Of a DNA stretch of 21,820 nucleotides, positions 17,019 through 21,820 are shown piece after piece. The DNA lies in assembly GCA_947065955.1 (NCBI GenBank), contig CAMSXY010000005.1, positions 1 to 21,820 on the forward strand. The letters run 5' to 3'. The DNA is from an uncultured Caryophanales bacterium. GTDB lineage: Bacteria; Bacillota_I; Bacilli_A; RF39; UBA660. Under the pieces are notes generated by a model, which was not told the DNA's origin, did no database searches, and worked only from the letters and a program-made list of their open reading frames with translations. The translations under genes were made by a program, and so were the position numbers. Every line of letters begins with the position of its first letter. Positions within the stretch are counted from its first letter, which is position 1.

Positions 17019-17720
17019 ATGATTAATTTTATAATATGTGACGACAGTTATGGTACTGTGGAAAAAGTAAGTAAAATTATTACAATGTACATGATGAACA
17101 CAGATATTGAATATCATACACACTGTTTTCATGACTATGATGAAAATTTTGAAAAAATAATTACCAGCGATATGCCTTCTAAAGTGTATATATTAGATAT
17201 CGAAATGCCTAGCAATTCAGGGATTGTTATGGCAAGAAAGATCCGATCATTTGATAACAATAGTGTTATTATCTTTTTGACTGGACATGAAGAATTAGGA
17301 ATTACTATTTTGAAAGAAGAATTATTAATTTTATCTTTTATTAATAAATTTGATAATTATGAAGATCGTGTTTTGAGTTGTATAAAAAAGACACTGAGTA
17401 TTTTAGATCAAAAGCAAGTTTTAAAAGTAAAATATAATGATGTTATTTATAGTATTAACAGTAATGATATTCTATATATTACTAGAGATAGTATAGATAG
17501 GAAGACGATTATTAAAACGGATTATGAAGAAATCAAAGTAAATAAAACAATTATAGAAATTATTGAAAATCTAGATCGCAGATTTATTCAGACACATCGT
17601 TCTTGCTATGTAAATAATGATAGAATAACAAAAGTAGAAAAAAATAAGATTATTTTTGATAATGGGGAAACAACAGATTTATTATCAGCAAAATATAAAA
17701 AGGAGATGGAGTATATATGA
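17019..17720 (+). CDS. agrA: AgrA-like LytTR response regulator
   Basis: A 233-residue regulator. Residues 1-125 are a receiver domain with acidic Asp8-Asp9, phosphoacceptor Asp60 in YILDIEMP and Thr in FLTGHEE. Residues ~135-230 are a LytTR DNA-binding domain (NSNDILYITRDSI, RRFIQTHRSCYVNNDRI), the fold of AgrA and related peptide-pheromone regulators that bind paired ~9-base direct repeats. It is expected to be phosphorylated by the kinase encoded next: the genes overlap by four bases (ATGA), implying coupled translation. Order is regulator then kinase, the reverse of staphylococcal BDCA. The family is clear; the agr assignment rests on the nearby agrB and agrD. Confidence 0.85.
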   Translation: MINFIICDDSYGTVEKVSKIITMYMMNTDIEYHTHCFHDYDENFEKIITSDMPSKVYILDIEMPSNSGIVMARKIRSFDNNSVIIFLTGHEELGITILKEELLILSFINKFDNYEDRVLSCIKKTLSILDQKQVLKVKYNDVIYSINSNDILYITRDSIDRKTIIKTDYEEIKVNKTIIEIIENLDRRFIQTHRSCYVNNDRITKVEKNKIIFDNGETTDLLSAKYKKEMEYI

Positions 17721-19021
17721 TGAATTTGATATTACAGATTTTATCTTGTTTGGTACTAGTTTTAGTAGAAATTTATATATGGTGTAGATTATTAAAAAGA
17801 AAAATAGATTGGAAATCCTATAGGATTTATATAACAATTGGATTAGCATTAGCTAGTACATTTTTAAATTATACATATAATAGTCAATTTTTGAGAGTAC
17901 TGGTTATTATTTTGATTTATGTGGCTATAGTTGGATTTCAATTTCAAGGAGAAAAAATTAACAAAATATTGATTACTCCAATAATGACAGAATTTATTTT
18001 GATTATAAGCGAATTTATTCTAACAATTATTTTACTATTCGTATTTGACTCAGATAAGCTTTTTGATATGTTAAATAGTGCAATTATTCCAAATTTTATT
18101 GTTGCAGGTCTTTCATTTATTGTAGTTCAATTTTCTTTCATATACAAAATACAAGGTTATTTAGTCCGAAAAACAGAAAATCTTGGTAAAAAAATACTAA
18201 TTTTATTTTCTTTTATAGTCGTTATTACTATTAATGTTATGTTATCAACAGCTTATTTTTCAATTCCTAAGGAAAATATGGTAATTATCAATACATTGAT
18301 TATGATTGTTTATGCAGTTATAGTTGTTAAAATTATAGATACCAAAGATCAATATATTGATATCAACAATAAATATAACGCAACTACGACGAGTTTAATG
18401 GAATATGAAAATATTCTTGATAAGTATAGAATTTTAAATCATGAAAATAAAAATACATTATTAACTATTCGCAGTATGATTGTGAAGAAGGAAAAGAATA
18501 TTCCTGAATATATTGATGCAATTATAGATAGTAAAATTCAAGACAATGAAAAATTGATGTTTGAAACTAATATTATTCCTGCTGGAGGACTTCGTGCAAT
18601 AATATATGCAAAAATGTCAACTATGCAAGAAAAGAATATAGATGTTAAATTGAAAGTAGATCGTAAAGTAAGAACTGTAGATCTTATCGAACTAGGAGAA
18701 AGAAATGTTCTTGATATATGTAAAATTGTCGGAGTGTTTTTAGATAATGCTATTGAAGCCGTTGAAAATATCGAAAATAATCATGTCTCTATTGAATTAT
18801 ATGCTGTTGATAATATTTTATATATAGATGTCGGAAATACTTATCAGGGAATATTAGAAATAGAAAAATTCGCAAGTGTTGGATATACAACAAAAGAAAA
18901 TGGTCATGGATACGGATTATCTTTAGTAAAGGAAATTGTTAGTAATAATTCAAAGTTATCAAACGAGAAAATGGTTTCGAAAGATTATTTTAAACAGACA
19001 TTGCAGGTAAAGTTAAAATGA
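17717..19021 (+). CDS. agrC: AgrC-like peptide-sensing histidine kinase
   Basis: A 434-residue sensor. About residues 1-205 contain six or seven hydrophobic helices with little extracellular sequence, the type of sensor domain that recognises cyclic peptides in AgrC. A coiled segment follows. The dimerisation helix has His242 in LNHENKNTL, and the ATPase domain has the N box FLDNAIEAV (Asn344), DVGNTYQG and TTKENGHGYGLSLVKEIV. This is the HPK10/SpoOB-like kinase class typical of AgrC. It is co-translated with the response regulator (ATGA overlap). It ends 106 bases before a bidirectional terminator shared with agrD. TGA is its stop codon, evidence for the standard code. Confidence 0.87.
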   Translation: MMNLILQILSCLVLVLVEIYIWCRLLKRKIDWKSYRIYITIGLALASTFLNYTYNSQFLRVLVIILIYVAIVGFQFQGEKINKILITPIMTEFILIISEFILTIILLFVFDSDKLFDMLNSAIIPNFIVAGLSFIVVQFSFIYKIQGYLVRKTENLGKKILILFSFIVVITINVMLSTAYFSIPKENMVIINTLIMIVYAVIVVKIIDTKDQYIDINNKYNATTTSLMEYENILDKYRILNHENKNTLLTIRSMIVKKEKNIPEYIDAIIDSKIQDNEKLMFETNIIPAGGLRAIIYAKMSTMQEKNIDVKLKVDRKVRTVDLIELGERNVLDICKIVGVFLDNAIEAVENIENNHVSIELYAVDNILYIDVGNTYQGILEIEKFASVGYTTKENGHGYGLSLVKEIVSNNSKLSNEKMVSKDYFKQTLQVKLK

Positions 19022-19075
19022 AAATAATAAAAAGTATCTATTAAAGTGAATTCAAGTAGGATTCTTTTATATCGA

Positions 19076-19098
19076 TACGTTTTATTGTGGAAAACGTA
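19076..19098. repeat. 8-base inverted repeat between agrC and its terminator
   Basis: Perfect TACGTTTT (19076-19083) and AAAACGTA (19091-19098) with a 7-base loop. No T run follows, so it is not itself a terminator; it could be an RNA 3'-end structure or a protein site. Confidence 0.4.
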
Positions 19099-19126
19099 GA
19101 TTTTCTATCTTTAACAGTACTAGTAT

Positions 19127-19160
19127 AAAAAAACTCTAATAAAATTATTAGAGTTTTTTT
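19127..19160. terminator. Bidirectional terminator between convergent agrC and agrD
   Basis: A perfect 14-base-pair stem (19127-19140 with 19147-19160) with a 6-base loop has seven A on one arm and seven or more T on the other. It gives a U-tailed hairpin on both strands. It lies 7 bases beyond the agrD stop on the - strand. Confidence 0.9.
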
Positions 19161-19167
19161 TAGTAAT

Positions 19168-19290
19168 TTATTTAATTAATGAAGCAGGCATTTCTTCTTC
19201 ATCAAGCATAACAACCATACATGCTTGACTTCCTAAACCAGCTGCCATTGATCCAAGAGTAGCTAAAATAGAAGCAAAAAATTTTCCCAT
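19168..19290 (-). CDS. agrD: AgrD-like cyclic autoinducer peptide precursor
   Basis: A 40-residue peptide on the - strand, start ATG at 19290-19288, with GGAGG 6 bases upstream. It has the three-part AgrD layout. An amphipathic N-terminal helix begins MGKFFASILATLGSM. A short core contains the single cysteine (GSQACMVVM, Cys24). The acidic C-terminal recognition segment LDEEEMPASLIK resembles the DEVEVPKEL of staphylococcal AgrD. AgrB would cut after the core and close a thiolactone between Cys24 and the new C-terminus. The ring would be CMVVM, or CMVVML if the cut aligns with the staphylococcal position relative to Pro36. It sits 58 bases downstream of agrB in the same direction, as in known agr loci. 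Confidence 0.9.
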   Translation of the reverse strand: MGKFFASILATLGSMAAGLGSQACMVVMLDEEEMPASLIK

Positions 19291-19348
19291 GAGTATCCTC
19301 CTTCCCCTTCTTTATTCTATATTTAAATGATAAATATCATTTAAACCA

Positions 19349-19954
19349 TTAATGATTTTTTTGGTAAGTTAGATAGTTATTATAAGGGTGCCCAAGCATC
19401 TTATAAACCAAAGGTGAAATAATAAAACATTGAAGAACTAACGAACCAACAAGAACATTTCCAATAAAACTATTACTGGTTAAAATGGAAATACTTGTGT
19501 AAAAAATGGCAATTATAGTCGATAAATACTTATATACCATTCTTCTTGTAGGATTAACAATAGGCCTTTTATGCGTGTCCGCAGGACTATGGAGAAAAAT
19601 AAAAATCATAGAAACACATCCTATAATTCCACGAATAATGCTTTTTAAATGGATTACAGAGCAAAGATAGGGAATCCCAATAAAAATAATACTAGACGAT
19701 ATTAAACAATACGAACTTTTATTAGAATGTAATCCAAAGGAAAAACTTCGTATTCCAGTATAAATAAGTGTAAAGAAAATAACCTGATTTTCGATATTTA
19801 GCAATATAGATAATAGGAAAATAAAGACTAATTTTGTTATTAATATATATATAGAAACTAGTCCATAACGAATTTCTGCTATTTTGGTATCTGAATAATT
19901 TGGGTTATTTGCTTGAATATAACGAATTAAAGGGTTAATAACTATATTTTTCAT
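19349..19954 (-). CDS. agrB: AgrB-like accessory gene regulator protease
   Basis: A 201-residue integral membrane cysteine endopeptidase that processes and cyclises AgrD. The catalytic pair is His76 and Cys83 (GLHSNKSSYC), with the same seven-residue offset as His77/Cys84 of S. aureus AgrB. The family motif HSPADTHKRPI follows at ~122-132. Five to six hydrophobic helices are seen (around 33-52, 57-73, 81-100, 105-122, 142-160, 165-185). Start ATG 19954-19952 is preceded by AGGAG. It is first gene of the agrB-agrD unit on the - strand, convergent with the regulator and kinase. Confidence 0.93.
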   Translation of the reverse strand: MKNIVINPLIRYIQANNPNYSDTKIAEIRYGLVSIYILITKLVFIFLLSILLNIENQVIFFTLIYTGIRSFSFGLHSNKSSYCLISSSIIFIGIPYLCSVIHLKSIIRGIIGCVSMIFIFLHSPADTHKRPIVNPTRRMVYKYLSTIIAIFYTSISILTSNSFIGNVLVGSLVLQCFIISPLVYKMLGHPYNNYLTYQKNH

Positions 19955-19973
19955 AAATCTCTCCTACGCACTT

Positions 19974-19982
19974 AGTATAGCA
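19974..19982 (-). promoter_or_regulatory. agrB-agrD promoter, extended -10
   Basis: On the - strand TGC-TATACT (extended -10; TATACT at 19979-19974) lies about 20 bases before the agrB start. The -35 region 17 bases away is poor (TAATTT), consistent with an activated promoter. The same TGC-TAT arrangement occurs in the proximal agrA promoter. Confidence 0.5.
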
Positions 19983-20131
19983 AACTTTTCCACCCGAAAT
20001 TATAATTGGGTATTAAATAAATCTTTTAATGAATTTTGGTTCTGAAGCAATTAAAAAAAGTGATAATGGTACCATTTCAGACATGCAAAGTAGCATTTCG
20101 AACATAAATCATATTTGCCAATAGAGGATTA

Positions 20132-20140
20132 TGTTATTCT
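20132..20140 (+). promoter_or_regulatory. Candidate csp promoter, extended -10
   Basis: TGT-TATTCT (20132-20140) is an extended -10. A TTGCCA at 20115-20120 is too close (14 bases) to be an ideal -35. Transcription would start near 20147, giving a ~130-base leader before csp. The rest of 19983-20131 shows no gene I can support. Confidence 0.4.
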
Positions 20141-20158
20141 AGAAAAGACCAGTCTTTG

Positions 20159-20214
20159 AACAAAAGGAGTTTTATGTGGCATTTTTTGTAGAATTTTGGT
20201 GAACTCTTTTTGTT
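20159..20214 (+). promoter_or_regulatory. Leader hairpin upstream of csp
   Basis: A 13-base-pair stem AACAAAAGGAGTT/AACTCTTTTTGTT (20159-20171 with 20202-20214, one G-U pair) encloses a 30-base loop. The left arm contains an AGGAG ribosome site for a five-codon ORF in the loop, so opening of the stem would expose it. Long structured leaders are known to control cold-shock mRNAs; this particular layout is inferred. Confidence 0.5.
20174..20191 (+). CDS. Possible five-residue leader peptide MWHFL
   Basis: ATG-TGG-CAT-TTT-TTG-TAG, with AGGAG (20165-20169) 4 bases upstream, inside the loop of the csp leader hairpin. It is too short to judge by coding signal; support is only its ribosome site and position. 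Confidence 0.25.
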   Translation: MWHFL

Positions 20215-20275
20215 GAAATGTGCAGGTGAAAAGCGGTATATTTATATCGTAAGCCAAAGTAGAAGGGAGATTTAT

Positions 20276-20488
20276 ATGAAAGGAAAAGTTAAGTGGTTTA
20301 ATAATGAAAAAGGATTCGGATTTATTGAATATAAAGACGGAGAAGATATTTTTGTACACTACTCAGCAATTCTTACAGAGGGATATAAAACCTTAGTAGA
20401 AGGACAATATGTAGAATTCGAATTAGTTCGAACAGATAAAGGTTTGCAAGCCAAAAATGTTGTCGAAATAAAAACTACTCTAGTTTAA
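20276..20488 (+). CDS. csp: Cold-shock protein (CspA family)
   Basis: A 70-residue single-domain OB-fold RNA chaperone that binds single-stranded nucleic acid and melts mRNA structure in the cytoplasm. MKGKVKWFNNEKGFGFI contains RNP1 (KGFGFI, 12-17) and RNP2 is DIFVHY (24-29). Length is typical (65-72). Start ATG 20276 has AAGGGAG 6 bases upstream; the frame is open further upstream to 20210 but that part is leader. An IS3 element is inserted 3 bases after the stop codon, so the native downstream region has been displaced. Confidence 0.95.
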   Translation: MKGKVKWFNNEKGFGFIEYKDGEDIFVHYSAILTEGYKTLVEGQYVEFELVRTDKGLQAKNVVEIKTTLV

Positions 20489-20508
20489 AAGTGAACTGAT
20501 AAGATAAA

Positions 20509-20538
20509 AGTAGACAGAAAAAAACTGTTTACTTTTTT
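20509..20538 (+). terminator. Terminator inside the IS left end
   Basis: A 9-base-pair stem AGTAGACAG/CTGTTTACT (one G-U pair) with a loop of seven A and a six-T tail. In insertion sequences such hairpins block transcription entering from outside. Here it lies 20 bases after the csp stop and probably ends the csp mRNA. Confidence 0.75.
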
Positions 20539-20568
20539 GTTATAATAAAATAAAGGAGTAAATCTAAA

Positions 20569-20919
20569 ATGGCAAATAAAGGGCAAAAATTTAAGTATTG
20601 GTCAAAAGAAGAAAAATTAAGAATAGTCAAAAAAGTAGTTGAAGAAGGAAAGTCAAGTTATGATGTGGCTAAAGATGAAAATATTTCATCATCTGGAATG
20701 ATTAGAAGATGGGTAAAAACTTATATAGAACATGGTGATGAAGCACTAGAAAACAAGAAGAAACCAGGCAATCCTTTATCAAAATATTCAAACAAGAAGA
20801 ATTTGAGTGAAATAGAACAATTACAGTATGAAAATATGAAATTGAGAATTGAGAATGAACGATTAAAAAAAGGATACCTAATGAAAGGAGATGGTTCGAT
20901 TGTAGTATTCAAGAAATAA
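20569..20919 (+). CDS. IS3-family transposase OrfA
   Basis: A 116-residue protein. Residues 12-52 form a helix-turn-helix (KEEKLRIVKKVVEEGKSSYD...MIRRWVKTY) that binds the IS ends. Residues 80-101 form a leucine-zipper-like coiled coil (EIEQLQYENMKLRIENERL) for multimerisation. It resembles the IS150 subgroup. ATG 20569 follows AAGGAG by 10 bases, with TATAAT at 20541-20546 as a -10 box. Without frameshifting translation stops at 20919. With a -1 slip at the A run it continues into OrfB to make the OrfAB transposase. Confidence 0.9.
   Translation: MANKGQKFKYWSKEEKLRIVKKVVEEGKSSYDVAKDENISSSGMIRRWVKTYIEHGDEALENKKKPGNPLSKYSNKKNLSEIEQLQYENMKLRIENERLKKGYLMKGDGSIVVFKK
20865..20872 (+). other. Programmed -1 frameshift site between orfA and orfB
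   Basis: Seven A followed by G (20865-20872), read TTA-AAA-AAA-GG in the orfA frame. A -1 slip joins ERLKK to RIPNERRWFDC, whose frame runs open into OrfB. This A-run type of site is the known mechanism for OrfAB in the IS3 family. Confidence 0.75.
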
Positions 20920-21774
20920 AACAAAAAGAATTTAAAATTGTTGAAATATTAAGTAAAGAATATTCAATTAAATCTTTATGTGAAGTAATGAATATATCCA
21001 AAAGTGGTTATTATAAATGGTTGAAGTCAAAAGATATTCTAAATAGATATGAAATTAACCGTAGAGAATTAGAATGTTTAATTAGAAATATCCATAATAA
21101 AAAGAAAAGTTACGGATATAGAAGAATAAATGCAATAATAAGAAGAGAAACAGGATGGTATGTTTCTGATAATTTAGTTCATAAAGTATGTAAAACATTA
21201 AAAATAAGAAGCAAGTCAAAACATTATTCTACTTATAAAAAACCAGGAGAAGAATCAATTAAATACCCTAATTTAATAAATGGTAATTGGAATACTACAA
21301 GACCACTAGAAAAAGTCGTAACAGATACAACAATGATTTGGTTTAAAAGGCAAAGATATGATTGGACTTATTATATTGATGTATTTAATGATGAAATAAT
21401 AGGATCAAATGTTAAACCATTTTTACATTGCTCTAGTCCAATCAACCACAAATTGGCTTTAGAAAGTATGCTAGAAAGCAAAATAAAAAGAGGATATGAA
21501 TCCAAAGAAACAATTATGCACAGTGATCAAGGAATCATATACTCATCAGTTGCACTTTCTCAAGTGCATAAAGATTATACCATAATTAGGTCAATGTCGA
21601 GAATAGCAACACCAACAGATAATCCAATTATTGAATCCAAGAATGGTTGGCTAAAAAAGAAATGTACATAGATTTCAATCAAGATGATTACGAAACTGTT
21701 GAAGATTACATTAATGCTATTATTGATGATCATAATAATTATCGACCAAGTTATGCACTAAATTATAAAACCCC
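20872..21774 (+). pseudogene. IS3-family transposase OrfB, frameshifted and truncated
   Basis: The catalytic DDE (rve) domain of OrfAB. The frame is open from the slippage site; the first ATG is 20988. Catalytic residues are present: Asp at 21324 (TDTTM), Asp at 21525 (HSDQG) and Glu at 21633 (PIIESKNGW), the last pair with exactly 35 residues between them, as in IS3. The frame breaks at a six-A run (21653-21658). As written it ends KKKCT at 21671, whereas the next frame continues KEMYIDFNQDD...NNYRPSYALNYKTP, normal OrfB sequence, up to 21774. One more A would restore it. The final residues are lost at the contig end. The frameshift may be a real mutation or a sequence error near the end. 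Confidence 0.8.
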
Positions 21775-21820
21775 AGATCGGAAGAGCGTCGTGTAGGGAA
21801 AGAGTGTTCATCCTTGTGTA
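21775..21820. other. Illumina TruSeq adapter read-through, not genomic DNA
   Basis: Bases 21775-21807 match the standard 33-base TruSeq read-2 adapter (beginning AGATCGGAAGAGCGTCGTG). Next come eight bases TCATCCTT (21808-21815) in the place of the i5 index, then GTGTA, the start of the following P5 segment. This is untrimmed library adapter and should be removed. Confidence 0.97.

Larger units (their letters stand above)
20492..21774 (+). mobile_element. IS3-family insertion sequence, right end missing
   Basis: The left terminal inverted repeat probably begins TGAACTGATAAG (20492), resembling the TGAACTGA ends of many IS3-family elements. It is followed by a terminator hairpin, orfA (helix-turn-helix plus leucine zipper), an A7 slippage site and orfB with a DDE transposase core. 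The genomic sequence ends at adapter (21775), so the C-terminus of the transposase, the right inverted repeat and any target duplication are not visible. Confidence 0.85.

Noticed and set aside
17019..19021. Mycoplasma-type genetic code (TGA = Trp)
   Set aside because: TGA ends both two-component genes at sensible places and Trp is TGG throughout, so the standard bacterial code applies.
20029..20124. 31-codon + strand ORF (begins MNFGSEAIKKSDNGTI) between agrB and csp
   Set aside because: No ribosome site, a stop 5 codons upstream, and no family recognised. It may be a gene remnant, but the sequence does not support calling it.
1..21774. CRISPR array, rRNA or tRNA genes
   Set aside because: No regularly spaced short repeats apart from the protein-coding 246-base array, and no tRNA- or rRNA-like segment recognised in the intergenic regions.

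Overview
The window looks like a contig from a low-GC (roughly 30% by eye) Firmicutes-type bacterium, probably an uncultured gut or host-associated Bacilli lineage (RF39/Erysipelotrichia-like). Reasons: AddAB-type recombination genes, an agr-type peptide quorum-sensing locus, strong AGGAGG ribosome sites and TTGACA/TATAAT promoters, and A+T-rich intergenic DNA. TGA is used as a stop (both agr two-component genes) and tryptophan is TGG, so the Mycoplasma code does not apply. The lineage is inference.

Layout. 1-3017: two surface/pilus-type genes on the + strand. The first is cut by the window edge and has three 82-residue repeats. The second is a prepilin-like protein. Both end in the same roughly 240-residue C-terminal domain. 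3228-5843: P-type Ca2+-ATPase (PMCA type) behind a possible operator. 5904-7460: membrane-anchored WG-repeat protein of unknown role. 7614-15191: DNA-repair block addB-addA (44-base overlap) followed by a helicase IV-like UvrD-family gene. 15313-16686: asparaginyl-tRNA synthetase with its own promoter. 17019-19954: an agr-type quorum-sensing locus in an unusual layout. The response regulator and sensor kinase run on the + strand. They converge, over one bidirectional terminator, on agrB-agrD on the - strand. The 40-codon agrD is the precursor of a cyclic peptide. 20276-20488: cold-shock protein with a structured leader. 20492-21774: IS3-family element inserted 3 bases after the cold-shock stop codon, with a frameshifted and truncated transposase. 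21775-21820: Illumina adapter sequence, not genome.

How it fits together. AgrB (His76/Cys83 protease) should process AgrD into a thiolactone peptide. AgrC would sense it, and the LytTR regulator would control the split locus and other targets. AddAB and the UvrD-family helicase form a double-strand-break repair set. The two pilus-type proteins are candidate surface targets of regulation, but nothing here links them to agr directly.

Both contig ends lie in repetitive DNA: a protein-repeat array at the left, and an IS element with uncut adapter at the right. The last ~120 bases should be treated as low quality.
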